Shown: positions 11,501 through 23,651 of the stretch, piece after piece | How positions within the stretch are numbered: the first letter of the stretch is position 1 | Layout: the number at the start of each line of letters is the position of its first letter | Assembly: GCA_031772625.1 (NCBI GenBank) | Contig: CM062817.1 | Span: 950,520,327-950,584,326, forward strand | Length of the DNA: 64,000 nucleotides | Direction: 5' to 3' | Origin: Pinus tabuliformis | Lineage: Eukaryota; Streptophyta; Pinopsida; Pinales; Pinaceae | Notes under the pieces: generated by a model | What the model saw: only the letters and a program-made list of their open reading frames with translations | The model's database searches: none | What the model was told of the DNA's origin: nothing | Program-made: the position numbers and the translations under genes

Positions 11501-13216
11501 TGTTAGCTCTGCTACATATTTTGGCATTTGTTGGGTCAAAGACAACTTGCCCGTGTTGTTTTTTCTTAAAGAAAGCTCACATCAGTTGCCTATTCCCTTT
11601 CACCCCACTGCCCGCACTTTCTCCTTCTTCATTCCCCTTATACTCCCCTAGCCCTATTGTCTCTTTTCCCTCCTAAACCTCGCCTTTCCCTATTTAAAAC
11701 CCCTGAAATCCATCAAAGCCCCATATAAATAAAGCCTCAGGTGCTAATGGTGTTAAACCCATATAGCCGCATGCCGTCGCAAAAAGCGCTTCCCATGAGG
11801 TCCTTCCCTGTCACATCAGTTATAAACACGTGCTCTTAACCCCCGCCGTCCAATCATTTTCCATGAGATGCAAAGGCATTCGCTTCCCCCACTGCCAAAA
11901 CTTGCACACGCAATAACCCGTGGGGATACCGGTTTGCTGCCGGTCCCATCGGCCACACGTCAACCAATGAATGGGATCGCACTCCACTGTACGTTTACTA
12001 CCCATTCCCGTAAGCGGTGTGGGGAATACCACTTACCGCTCGTCCCACCTATCCCCGCTCACTATCAACCAGGCATGTTAGCCCCTTGTCAGCTATTGGA
12101 TCTGCCTGCCCGAGATCCAACGGCTCATGGTTGTCCTCCACAATTTCTGCCCGATACCCTCCGCAAATGATCTCCACCGTTGATCTGTGAAAACTGACGG
12201 TCAACCCTATTCATCCATTCACTGTGTCCACTTGCCATGAGGTCTACGCCACCTTTGATTGAGTTGTGCTTCTGAAGGATAATGGCGAGCAACTATCTGT
12301 ACCTGGTGCAGTTATCTTCAGCAACTGTTTTCAAGAGAATTATGGCCGAAGAGCAGGAAAGACGTGCCTCGAGCAGTTAAACGTACTTATCAGTAATGGA
12401 GCCTGTTTCATATTATACTGCCCTGTGCAGGAAGGACGGCCGAGCACTAGAGAATATCAAATTCATTTATTAAAGCAGCAGATTGTATGAGAGACCGATA
12501 TTAGATAGTTAATGTGGTTGGTGGTTAGTAATGACTCCTCCACGCATAGGATAGCGGAGAATTTTGTAATCAACCTTTATTTATACCTAGAACACAGATG
12601 TAATGAGGGTTGATGGTTGTAGTTCTGATGTAAGGTTCAACTTCTGGAGACTGTAACTACTGTGATACCTGCAGCGTCTGGTCTTCATTTTCAGCGAATA
12701 CAAGCTTCTTTTGCTGTTAATTGCTCACTTTCCACTTCTTCTTTGTTCCAGGCTATGCTTGTTATGCATTTTTCATGTGCTCTTGATGTTTAGCATTAGA
12801 GGGGCTGTCATCCCACCTCCGTGTTAGAATCTAGTATGTATCATTGAATGTGTTATGCAGGTTTCTGTTATTTTAGTGCTTAGAGAGCTGTCATCTTGTC
12901 TGTGCATTAGGAAATAGATTTTCAGACCTTCTTACTAGTTGCAGCCGGCCATCACATGGTCTTGTGTATTTGCTGGTGTGGTCAGTTTTCTCCATGTTCA
13001 CTTAATCCTCAAATTGTGAGTAATTGGTGGTCTAAATCCTTGTAGTATGGCGGTGTTCACCCATGTCTAGGGTTAAGCATATTAGAAGTGGTTATCTGGC
13101 TTGAATATGCATCATTTCTTCCACTCATCCACCTATTTCAAACATTTTTGTTGAGTTTGTGATGTTCCCGAGCATCTTTGAGATACAACCTAGGAGAGTT
13201 TCTTGGGGTGATAAAA
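11501..13216 (+). repeat. 3' LTR of the Tat-type element
   Basis: Starts TGTTAGCTCTGCTACATA and matches 3606-5320 throughout. The purine-rich AGAAGGAGCCAG directly before it is the likely polypurine tract. AATAC follows it, the right target duplication. Confidence 0.93.
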
Positions 13217-13339
13217 AATACCACAGGGAAATCCCCACTTGCACACAAAATTCATTATTGCAAAATATCATAATCTAAGGAGATTTCATAGCTTAGTGAC
13301 CTGCATAAACTCTTCACATCCTTTTCCACCATCACAACC

Positions 13340-13813
13340 TCTTGGGTTGTGTTATATTCTTTCCACGACTAGCGCACATAGTTAACTAGGGGTTAGAGGG
13401 GGGGGGGGGGGGGGTCACAGGGGGTTTGAGGGGTACCCATAACCCCACTTTATGGGGTCTAGCGCAGTGCCGCATAAAATTTTGGTTTTAGAACCTATGT
13501 TACATTGGGCGGACCCACCTATGGTTTTGTGCATGATTTTCGCACATGTTTTTTGGATGCAATGGTTTTTGGTCCATCCTTTTGGACACGATGGTTTTTG
13601 GTCCATGGTATTGAATGTTTCGGCATGTATAAATATGTATTATAACATTGAAATGAATATAATGAAAAATCAAGCTGGTAGTCCTGGTTTTGGGATCCAG
13701 GGGAAAATCTAGCTGTGTATATGTGTTTTTTATGTGTTATGCTCTCGCATTGTTTATTTTCTATGTTTTAGAATTCGTATGTAGGTAATTTCTATATGGG
13801 GTTAAAATCTACA
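13340..13813 (+). mobile_element. Solo LTR of the 28.7-kb Copia family, with perfect target duplication
   Basis: This 474 bp sequence is the reverse-complement counterpart of the LTRs at 28667-29138 and 33300-33807. It shares TTGGGTTGTGTTATATTC at the start and GTAGGTAATTTC plus CTACA at the end. CAACC occurs immediately on both sides, a perfect 5 bp duplication. No internal element sequence adjoins it, so it is a solo LTR, normally produced by recombination between the two LTRs of a whole copy. It carries a run of 17 G at 13398-13414. Confidence 0.93.
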
Positions 13814-14149
13814 CAACCATACATACCTAAGCTTGCAAACACTAAGATTAATCTCGCCATCCCGCATATAAGCCTGCCACCCAAGATCTTAAAACTTCCA
13901 TGTGTTATGTTATGCATGTTGCACATACACCACATGTACCCTAGTTCAAGTAATGAGAGGGGTATGATCCCATCCCCTATCCCTGATATGACCTTGATCA
14001 TCTACCTTGATTGGGGCCTATGTGCCACTCTCCAGGATACTACTCAACTAGTAGGTTCAAATATTGAAATTTTGGGGTAGCCAATTCTAAGTTAGCTCCA
14101 CGCTAGAAAATTGGCTTCCCTAATTTTCCAACAAAGCTGCAACTTTGTT

Positions 14150-16255
14150 CTCAAACCATTTTGAATGTGTTGTGATGAGATAAGGGAAGGAGAGCACTAG
14201 CTTTTGAATTCTATTCACCAAAATATCAAGGCGCCAACTATTAATGACTTTTTGAACCAGAGATCCATTGATTATTTTTTGAACCACATTCACAACCAAC
14301 TATGAATCTCCATTAGCCTATCACTTGGTATATCCCGCTTCATGAGCCATGAATAGACCTATTTCGATATCTTTGAATTCTGCCATGTTATTACTAGTAT
14401 ACCCAAAGTATCCAACATAAAACCTAAAATGCTGGTCGTGATCATCATGAAATATTCCCCCATACCCAGTGGGCACAATATTTTCTTTAGAGACCCCATC
14501 GAAATTAAGCTTGATAAATCCTTATGGAGGAAGGGTAAATGTTGTTGGAGACAAGCCAAGACCATTAAGTCACTGAGAGTCATCGAATGCCACCATATTT
14601 TTTAAGATTTTTAAGTTTCGTAAAATTTGAGCTTCCTCGCCTTCCACATTCCAATCGTCTTCTGCCTGCTTCTTAATGAGTATTATTTCTTTCATATTAA
14701 GCTTCATGTATTTCCATATAGAATGCTCTGTTTTATTTAGATCATTGAATATGATTCTATTATGTTATTTCCATACCGTCCACAAAAGAAAAAACAAAAC
14801 CAAACCACAAGACCTATTCACAATTAGATTTTTGAAAAGAGCGGGATTCCAAGAATCAATTGTTTCCCACAAACTCTTAGGGGAGCAATCTAAATAGTGA
14901 AAAAGGCTACAAATCCTAGACCAGAGAATTTCCATTCTTGCAAAAGTGTTGAACATATTGTTAATTTTTTCCTCATATTGCTGAGAGATGGGGCACCACA
15001 ATGGTCCTATATAGCCTTTTATCCTCAAAAGGTCCCATGTTAGGAGTCGACATCAACCAACTAACCAGAGGAAGCTTGCTACCTTCGACCATAACTTTCC
15101 TTCCCAAATATTCCATTGGAGGGTATCCTTTGGGATTTCCTTGTGATTTGCCATAATTCCATAAGTCTCTTTGATGGTGAACACAACCTATATTTTATAT
15201 CCCCATCTCATCTTGTCTCCCCCTCACACTACCTGAATTTTCCTTTATTTTAGTTGTGTATCCATAATTTGTTATCCCTGTGAAAAATTTTCCTCATCCC
15301 ATTTATCCTACGTTTCCATTATCACCACTAATCTTGCGAGGATATTTCTTTCCAGAGATTAGGGACCACTACGGCCCTTGTCCTCGTGGTGTACTATTTA
15401 GGACATATTAACTCCTCTCCTCTCTCCATCCTTGGGATTTGTTGCCAAGAATTTTCCCAAAAGTTGGTTGTTCCACCATCTCTAATTTCCTAGAACATGT
15501 GATCTTGTATAAAAGGCTTTTGTTCCAATGTTATATTTCATATTAATGACCCTGATGGAAAATTTGACTATCGCACTTTATTAGCTTGAGTGATCACCAG
15601 GTTGCATTTCCTATTGCATATTAGTTTCCACAACTCTTAACCTCCATGGAGCCATCTCCACCATAATTTGGCTCCCATGGTTTTATTAAGAGTTCTATTG
15701 TCCGTCAAAACAAGACCACCCTCTGATTTTGGTAGACACACCTTCTCCCAAGACTTTAGATTCCATTTTTTATCGTGTTGATCCCCTTGCCACAAGAATT
15801 TATGAAAAATAGAAACAATGTTCTTATATGCTCTAGATGTAAGTATATTGACAACTGATCAATCAGAATGGCTTGTAGAACAACCTTAATTAGACTAATT
15901 TGAATGGGAAGATTCAACACTTTGAAGGTCTAGTTGTCCAACCACCTAAATATATTTTCATTCATCTCCAACGAACATGAAAATCACAGTTAATTAATGA
16001 AAAGAGGGATGCCAAGGTATTTGGTTGGTAGGGAACTCATTTGAAATTCAATATTTCTCAGTAGATTCCTTTGCACCAAAATATTGGTATTGAATAAATA
16101 TATGCTAGATTTCTCCCCATTTATCATCATGCCAGAGGCCACTTGAAAATTTGAGAGGATTAGATCTAATGCCAGTATCTCTTGAATAGTTGGCTCACTA
16201 AGCAAATTAATATCGTCCATGAATTATTAATGAGTAATGGGAAAATTGTAACACT
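14150..16255 (-). mobile_element. L1-type LINE, 3' half (RT palm to RNase H), decayed
   Basis: Read on the - strand, the fragment opens in the catalytic region of a plant L1 reverse transcriptase: FMDDINLLSEPT near 16200 stands for the F/YADD box. LILSNFQVASGMMINGEKS and PTKYLGIPL follow, standard plant LINE blocks, at about 16020-16160. A zf-RVT-like part is at about 14700-15030 (ALFKNLIVNRSCGLVLFFLL, then HNRIIFNDLNKTEHSIWKY). A C-terminal RNase H is at about 14370-14530 (GFIKLNFDGVSKENIVP, then TSNNMAEFKDIEIGLF). The endonuclease and ORF1 are absent, as in a 5'-truncated insertion or a later cut. Frames are interrupted many times. I see no poly(A) tail, so the 3' edge is approximate. Confidence 0.82.
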
Positions 16256-16515
16256 ACTAAAAAGTCCACTAGAATCTGATGACCTAGTGTTGGACATTCA
16301 ATAGAATTCTATCATGAATCTGTCGGGCCTCATTTTCTAGACTTGTTAGTGGAACTCTATTGAATAATTGGCAGGACAAATGGCCATCAGATATTCGACT
16401 ATAGCCTCTATTCATATAAACGACAACGAGAAGATAAATACTCTATCAAGTATCTGATGCGACGTCCATCGGATAACCCACGACATCCTACCAAATAGTC
16501 CAAAAATTAGACAAT
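16252..16515. mobile_element. Possible terminal fragment of a CACTA (En/Spm) DNA transposon
   Basis: Starts CACTACTAAAAAGTCC, close to typical plant CACTA termini. Behind it the motif ATCYGATG, in either orientation, occurs four times in about 200 bases (near 16277, 16391, 16452 and 16472). Clustered subterminal repeats are characteristic of CACTA elements. The LTR element at 16521 interrupts the sequence. I did not find the opposite terminus, so this is tentative. Confidence 0.4.
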
Positions 16516-16520
16516 CAAAA

Positions 16521-18241
16521 TGTTGGAATTATGATGCATGTGTTGTACTTGATGGCAACCCACTTGTAGCAGAACAACTCACTTGTATATGGTAACTAGA
16601 TGAATCTACAGGAGAGATATCAAATGTGACAGAATGTGTGGCAGTTCAAAGGAATCATTTCAGAAGTAATACAACAAATTAGAGTGTAATGGGTCTATTA
16701 AGAGGTAACATGGCATTGGTACAGAAGAACATGAACATGGAACTAAGGTCTACTGATCAGAATAAAGAAGGTAAAGGAAAAGGTTGATGTAAAGAAGTTT
16801 ATAAAGTATACACAGGTCCACTTAGTCAAAACAACATATACATGCTAGTCCACAGAACAAAAAGAGCGTATACATATACACGCACTCCCACAGGAGGAAA
16901 CTCACGTACATGTTGGAAAACCAAGGTTTTGGTCCAAGGTATTTTGGTCCAAGGTATTTGGTACATGTTGGAAAACCAAGGTTTTAGACTGAGGCATTTG
17001 GTCCAAGGTATTTGGTCTGAGGTATTGACCATAGGCATTTGGTCCAAGGTATTGGTTGTAAGTGGTTTTGGTCTGAGGTGTTGACACAAGATCTAAGTAT
17101 ATAAGGAGGAAAAGATAAAAGGGCTAACTGCATAAGTAATGAATATCTTATGGAGTGTTATATCAAAAGCAAATATGCATGTTATGGGTTTTTTATGCTT
17201 TACTTGATGTAGACTAAAAATGCACCTGAGCATTTGATGATGGATGAGATCTAATGATGGATCAAGATCATAGTGACTTATCATTATGTGGTCTGATAAT
17301 GGATGGGCTAGATATGATTGTTAACACATGTTTTATCCTTTATATGTGATGATCTAGGTATGTTTGAAGTCGAGAATTGCAGTGAAGTTATAAGTAAGTA
17401 TTTGTAGATCTATACGTTGGTTCGCTTTGGTGAATATGTATTTGATGGTTGTATTGAAATGGTGATTAATTTTGAGCTTCAATGTTACTAATGGGTCCAG
17501 TATGAAAACTTGATGAAATGAGGCCTTCATGTGTATTGTTGTGTACCAAGACCATCGAGACTGAAAATTTATGAAACTTGGTCCCAGGAGAATACTGAGG
17601 GTTGGAGCCTTCAGTGAGGAAGTCGAAGCTTCCTGCCAGTACTGGTGATATGATTAGGGGGTTGGAGCTCCCTTCCAGTAGCAGCTAGAGAATGAGTGCA
17701 AGTTGTAGCCTTCTCTAGGTCAAAGCGTACGTACTAGTAAATATATTGGCTAGTACAAGAACTAGGGGGTTGTACCTTCCTTCCAGAAGAATTTGGAGAA
17801 AGAGAGAAGTTTGTATCCTTCTACGGGTGGGTTCCTACATAGTGGTATGAGTATGCACCAATACAATATTGTAAACATTTTTTCTTATTATTAAAAAAAG
17901 ACAAAGACAATAGCAGTAGGTGGTTTTCACCCACATTGGGTTTCCACCTTAAATCTTGGTGTTGATGTGTGTTTCTTATGTGTGATGGTTTATTCTATTA
18001 TTACTGCACATGGTTATTGTCTAATTTTTAATAAAGTAGTGATGCACTGATTAAAGATCAGCATATGATGAATTAACTGAATCATAAGTTCACAAGATAT
18101 ACGTTGGCTTCCTTAAGAACAGTTGCGTGCACACGCGAGTTCCCTTCACTGAAGTAGTGTATATAAATCTGATTATGGAAATGAAAAAGTTATTGATTTG
18201 TAAATATTGATTCATCCCCCCTCTTAGTATTATTTCCAACA
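16521..18241 (+). repeat. 5' LTR of the gag-only element
   Basis: A 1721 bp LTR aligned with 21837-23646. An imperfect minisatellite at 16908-17085 is built from GGTCCAAGGTATTTGG-like units. The partner LTR carries more of these units, which explains most of the 89 bp length difference. Confidence 0.92.
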
Positions 18242-18242
18242 C

Positions 18243-18256
18243 TTGGTATCAGAGCA
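18243..18256 (+). promoter_or_regulatory. Primer binding site, initiator tRNA-Met type
   Basis: TTGGTATCAGAGCAGG lies one or two bases after the 5' LTR. TGGTATCAGAGC is the usual plant Copia primer site, complementary to the 3' end of initiator tRNA-Met. Confidence 0.9.
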
Positions 18257-18303
18257 GGTCCTTTCGTAGAAGCTTGATCGCTTGAAGGAGATCCATAGTA
18301 ACA

Positions 18304-19727
18304 ATGGGAAAGAAGCAAAAGAAGAAAGCACCTCAAAAGAAGAAGACATCTCAAAGGAACTGTGACAGTGGGAGAGATGATTGGCCACTATGTGGAAGCA
18401 ACTCTTTAGATTTAGAATCACCTCAGAATGAAGGTGAACAAGAAAAATAATTTTCAGGTATGAATTTATTGTCCTCTGGTGATACATTTCTCTATTCATT
18501 TGAAGATAATGAATGTGACAGCAAAACAACTGAATTTTCTCTTATGGGTGAAAGAGAAAGAAATTAGATAGAGGCAGAATTTAAAAATCTCACAGACACA
18601 ATTAGAGATCAAAAAGATCTAATTGATAAAAGGGAATGCGCCTACGAAGAAGAAGTTACCAGGTTAAAAGCCTAGTTGGAGGAAGGAAACAAAATAAAGA
18701 AGCAGTACAAAGAAAAGGAAGATCAAAATCAAAGGCTACAGGATCAAGTGACATCATTGAGAAATGAACTGAATGAAAAGGAGACAATAACCAAGAAACT
18801 TATAGAAAGAACTAGCTACTGTGAAGGTCTTGAAGCTATGGTCGTTTCTGTAAAAGAAGATCTCAGAAATTAAAATAAGCAGAATGAAGAACTACTCCAA
18901 GCATTTGAATAACAAGAAACTAAAGTTCTCGAATTAAGGCAACAAGTGGAAGAAGGAAAAATGCTGAAGAATTCATGAGGAAGTAGTATCTTGAAAAGGA
19001 AGAACAATATCAGGTTGAGGTAAATATCCTAAAAGGTAAATTAGAAGAAAAGGATAAACTTTTACGATTTCAAGATAGTACTAAGATTTTTGATGATATT
19101 CTTGGTAGTCAAAGGTCTCCTACCATCAAATCTGGTCTTGGTTTTCATGAAACCATTAAAGGTGAATCTAACTCACAAACTGAAGTAAGGAAATCTAGTG
19201 CAAAATCTGAAATGCTAAAAAAGGAGATAAGAGGTCAACCCAATCATCAACCAAGGAAAGAAAGTATTCAAATAAAATCATTTACTCCTAACTATGGAAG
19301 TGTTAATCGATTCTTTCCTCTGATGAATAATGTTGAATTTTTTATATGTCATAATTTTGGACATGTTGCAGCCAAATTCAGAAGTAGAATGGTTCAAGCT
19401 AATAACAGTCACACAGAAAGATCATCAACTTCCAAGTACTTTAAGGGATATTGTTTTTCTTTCAATATGTTTGGCCACAAAGCCATTTATTGCTATAGAA
19501 GCAATATGAAACATATAAGATGTTATTCTTGTAACAAGTTTGGACATATATCAAAAGAATTCAGGAGAAAATTTCAGCCAACACACCAAAAGAAACAAAC
19601 ATCATCACACTCCAAGGTATGGAAGAAGAAGGAAGTACAACTAGAAATATGTGGCATAGCTCTATATCTAGATAGAATAGACTCAGGAGGAACTATGAAA
19701 TTTCAGTGTTCTAATTCTCATACGTAG
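18304..19727 (+). pseudogene. gag-like region with coiled coil and zinc knuckles
   Basis: The start at 18304 gives a lysine-rich N-terminus (MGKKQKKKAPQKKKT). A long charged stretch follows to about 19060 with heptad-like coiled-coil character, for example at 18676-18873. From 19330 to 19560 there are three degenerate CCHC-like knuckles (around CHNFGHVAAK, CFSFNMFGHKAIYC, CYSCNKFGHISKE). Knuckles of this kind bind RNA in Gag nucleocapsid. The order coiled coil then tandem knuckles fits a Gag protein rather than a host gene. It is decayed. Confidence 0.75.
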
Positions 19728-19739
19728 TTATCCTGATGA

Positions 19740-21540
19740 CAAGTCACATATATGCGTGAGTTAGAAGTTGCAAAGTCGCGTATATGTTGGTTTGATGAAG
19801 AAGCAGTGGGGCGGACTTAGAAAAATGATCTGATATGGTTCAGAAAATTATCAATTATCTTTTATGTCTTGATGATTGACGACTACAGTCTGTGGATGTT
19901 AATTAGAAGTGTTTTTGATCCTCATATTTTGTTGATGACTTTATGTATATCTAATTTATGATGATGTCTTGATATTTCTTACTGATATATGCAATGATCA
20001 GATCTGACAGTAAACAGGTGGCACAGGTTCCACAGGTTCAGGGGGAGAATATGCTATGCTTATAATAATGCATTGTTTGCATTATGTTTAGAAGTCTTTG
20101 GTACCTAATGATTCTTATCAATTGTGATGATGCTTATGTGGCTAAATTTTTTAAAAGATACATCATGCTATGTTGTGGTTATGAGTTTCCTACAATGAAG
20201 TCTCAGATGATACTTATATTGCTTGGGGTTTCATAGTTGTTATTCAAATCATATTTATGGATGATTGTGGATGACATTTTGATAATGCATACAGTACATA
20301 TATGTTGCTTACATGGTGATCTTCATTAGGAAAAGGAAAAGTACAGAGCCTGAGTAACAACTTCATTATTTGACGATGAACCACCCATTTCTTTTATGTT
20401 TTTATCGTCATGGCTTCAAAGAGGCATAAAGTCCATATGGTGTAGTTATGATGCAAGATTCCTATAGTTCTTGGCTCTCACATGGTTGAGGATTGTTGTT
20501 GTTGATGATATCAAGAAATATTGACAAATGACTATGAGCTCATGGTTTTCTAGATACATATTGTTGGATACACATTATGATTGGATACATGGATGATTAC
20601 TTAAGTTGCATATTGATAGATATTATTGTTTAGCTAAGAGAATGGTGTTGTTAAAGGTTCCATATCCATTTGGAGACATGGCTTACTTAGTCACATAATG
20701 ATGATGAATTCTTACTTTATGATGATAGGCTTGATACTCACATATGTTGATTATCATGGTTGATGCTTATCATATGTGGGATGTTTCCAAGTGATGTTAC
20801 ATGGTTGATATATTGAGGGTTCTTGTGGAAAGATCATGCAGTTCTTGTTGATGATGCTATGATCATAGATGATCAATATGGTGTTTTCACATACATATGA
20901 TATGATGTGAATTATTTTGTGTTACTGCTTGGAGATATGACATATAAGGTTATGATAAGGCTCTTTCTATTAAGGAAATAGAGCAAGTTGTTCTTGATGA
21001 GATCAAGAGGATGAGTTGATATCTATATGCAACATAATTTGTCACTGGTTGATGATAATTACATGGTCATATCTTGGGAAATAATGATGGACATATACAG
21101 GTCGTTGGTCTCGATGTTGCTGACAGATGCTTGTGGTGTAGATCATACATGATGTATGATAGTTGACGATGACTATGATGGTATTGTTTAGATGTTTGGT
21201 CTATTTAATAAATATAATTCGATGTAAAGGTTATATAAATACCCATGATTTAATATGTCTCTCTCTGTTGTAGTCTATTAATGAGTCTGTCTCAGTCATA
21301 TGATGTAATTTGTATGCCCACTATGCATGGGAAGGATGATGTAATAATTACTATATTTTAGCCATGTATAAACAATTGGTATATCCCCACTTGGTTGGGT
21401 AGATGAGTCAAATTTAGTATATTCCCACTTGGTTTGGAGATTGATGTATGTATGAGTCATTAGCGATAGGAAGGTCATACTCACATAGCTGAGTTATAGA
21501 GTCATGCTATTCATTTGGAAAATATTTTTACAGACTCTGC
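19740..21540 (+). other. Non-coding body of the gag-only element
   Basis: About 1.8 kb where autonomous relatives carry pol. I find no polymerase motifs in any frame. The strand is full of TGATG/GATGAT words, and the longest open frames are short. I see no trace that lets me align it to a pol gene. Confidence 0.6.
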
Positions 21541-21547
21541 ATGTGCT

Positions 21548-21836
21548 TAGGGGGAGGATGGACGGTATAGTGCATCTCAACAAGTACAAAGGGGGAGTTT
21601 AATAAAAAAATTTAGCATGCATGATCAATGTTCATATTCAGCTATTCAGATATGAAAGTTTTCATTTTGGTCAACCCTTTACCCTTGATATCAAAGGGGG
21701 AGTATAACTTGGTCTACTCTTTGCCCTTGATGTCAAAGGGGGAGAGTATTTTGGTGTTGTTTGTGATCTCTAATAGTTTCTACAACTTGTAGTAATCAAC
21801 ACAAGCATGGTTGCCATCAAGTCGAAAGGGGGAGAT
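21548..21836 (+). promoter_or_regulatory. Multiple polypurine tracts before the 3' LTR
   Basis: AAAGGGGGAG occurs near 21588, 21693, 21737 and 21825, with a variant (TTAGGGGGAGG) near 21548. The last, AAAGGGGGAGAT, abuts the 3' LTR and is the functional position for plus-strand priming. Such repetition is a described Sirevirus feature. A further CAGGGGGAGAAT is near 20039. Confidence 0.8.
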
Positions 21837-23646
21837 TGTTGGCATTATGATGCATGTGTTGTACTTGATGGCAACCCATTTGTAGCAAAACAACTCACTT
21901 GTATATGGTAACTAGATGAATATACGTAACTAGATGAATCTACATGAGAGATATCATATGTGACATAATGCATGATAGTTCAAAGGAATCATTTCAGAAG
22001 TAATATGGGAAATTACAGTGTAATAGGTCTATTTAGAGGTAATAGGGCATTGGTATAAAAGAACAGGAAGATGGAACTAAGGTCTACTAATCAGAATAAA
22101 GAATGTAAATGAAAAGGTTGATGTAAATCAGTTTATGAAGTATACAAAGGTCCAATTAGTCAAAACAACATATACACTCTAGTCCATAGAACAAAAAGAG
22201 CGTATACATATACACGCACTCCCACAGGAGGAAAAGCGCATACATGTTGGAAAACCAAGGTTTTGGTCCGAGGTATTTGGTCCAAGGTGTTTGGTACATG
22301 TTGGAAAACCATGGTTTTGGTTCGAGGTATTTGGTCCAAGGTATTTGGTACATGTTGGAAAGCCAAGGTTTTGGTCCGAGGTATTTAGTCTGAGGTATTT
22401 TGGTCCAAGGTATTTGGTTTGAGCTATTGACCCTAGGTATTTGATCCAAGGTACTAGTCCTAAGTGGTTTGGGTCTGTGGTATTGACAAAGGATCTAAGT
22501 ATATGAGGATGAGAAGATCAAAGGGCTAAGTGCATAAGTAATGAATATCTTATGAATTGTTAGATCAAAAGCAAATATGCATGTTATGGGTTTCTAATGC
22601 TTTACTTGATCTAGAATAAATATGCACCTAAGCGTTTGATGATGGATGATATCTAAGGATGGATCAGGATCATAATGAATTATCATTATCTAATTTGATA
22701 ATGGATGGGCTAGATCTAATTGCTAACACATGTTTTATCCTTTATATGTGATGATCTAGGTATGTATGAAGTCGGGAATGGCAATACAGTTATAAGTAAG
22801 TATTTGTATATCTATACACTAGTTCGTTTTGGTGAAGATGTATTTGATGGTTGTATTGTAGCGGTGATTAATTTTGAGCTTCAATGTTACTAATGGGTCC
22901 AGTATGAAAGTTTGATGAAACGAGGCCTTCATGTGTATTGTTGTCTACCAGGAGCATCTAGTCTGAAAATTTATGAAACGTGGTCCCTAGAGGATACTGA
23001 GGGTTGGAGCCTTCAGTGAGGAAGTCAAAGCTTCCTGTCAGTAGTGGCTAGTGATTTGATCAGGGGATTGGAGCTCCGTTCCAATATCAGCTAGAGAATG
23101 AGTGAATGTTGTAGCCTTTTTTAGGTCGAAGCCTACGTACTAGTAAATATATCAGCGAGTACAAGAACTAGGGGGTTGTAGCTCCCTTCCAGAAGAAGTT
23201 GGAGAGGGAGAGAAGGTTGTAGACTTTTTCCGGTGGGTGCCTACGTACTGGTATGAGTTTGCACTAGTACAATATTGTAAACATATTTTCTTATTATTAA
23301 AAGAAGACAAAGATGACAGCAGTAGGTGGTTTTCACCCACATTGGGTTTCCACCTTAAATCTTGGTGTTGATGTGTGTTGCTTATGTGTGATGGTTTATT
23401 CTATTATTGTTGCACATGGTTACTTTTTAATGTTTAATAAAGTACTGATTCACTAATTAAAGATCAACATATGATGATATAACTGAATGATAAGTTCACT
23501 GGATATACACTAGTCGCCTTAAGAATAGTTGTGTGCACATGCAAGTTCCCTTCACTGAAGTAGCGTATATAAATTTGATTATGGAAATGAAAAAGTTATT
23601 GATTTGTAAATACTAATTCACCCCCCTCTCAGTATTATTTCCAACA
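21837..23646 (+). repeat. 3' LTR of the gag-only element
   Basis: 1810 bp, starts TGTTGGCATTATGATGCAT and ends TTTCCAACA. Its minisatellite at 22242-22487 has at least one extra unit compared with the 5' LTR. Confidence 0.92.
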
Positions 23647-23651
23647 CAAAA

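Larger units (their letters stand above)
3606..13216 (+). mobile_element. Ty3/Gypsy LTR retrotransposon, Tat-type, both LTRs present, decayed
   Basis: The element has two LTRs of about 1715 bp at 3606-5320 and 11501-13216, flanked by GATAC and AATAC, a 4/5 match to a 5 bp target duplication. Parts in order: primer site, gag, aspartic protease, an RNase H-like domain, reverse transcriptase, RNase H, integrase. Integrase after reverse transcriptase marks it as Ty3/Gypsy, and an extra RNase H is the hallmark of the plant Tat clade. By eye the LTRs differ at about one base in ten, which means many millions of years. The coding part carries several breaks, so the copy is a fossil. Confidence 0.93.
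16521..23646 (+). mobile_element. Gag-only (non-autonomous) LTR retrotransposon, Sirevirus/Copia-like
   Basis: LTRs at 16521-18241 and 21837-23646 share their ends (TGTTGG...TTTCCAACA). Both flanks carry CAAAA, a perfect 5 bp duplication. The internal part (18242-21836) starts with a tRNA-Met-type primer site and holds one gag-like coding stretch. It ends with repeated polypurine tracts. I see no protease, integrase, reverse transcriptase or RNase H motif. Multiple AAAGGGGGAG tracts before the 3' LTR and LTR ends of the CCCCCCTCTTAGTATTATTT kind are known from Copia Sireviruses. The copy probably depended on a related autonomous element. The LTRs look a little less diverged than those at 3606, so it may be younger. 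The gag is broken. Confidence 0.85.

Noticed and set aside
13398-13414. G-quadruplex or regulatory G tract
   Set aside because: It is a single run of 17 G inside an LTR where the sister copies have ordinary GGGG-rich text. Replication slippage is enough to explain it.
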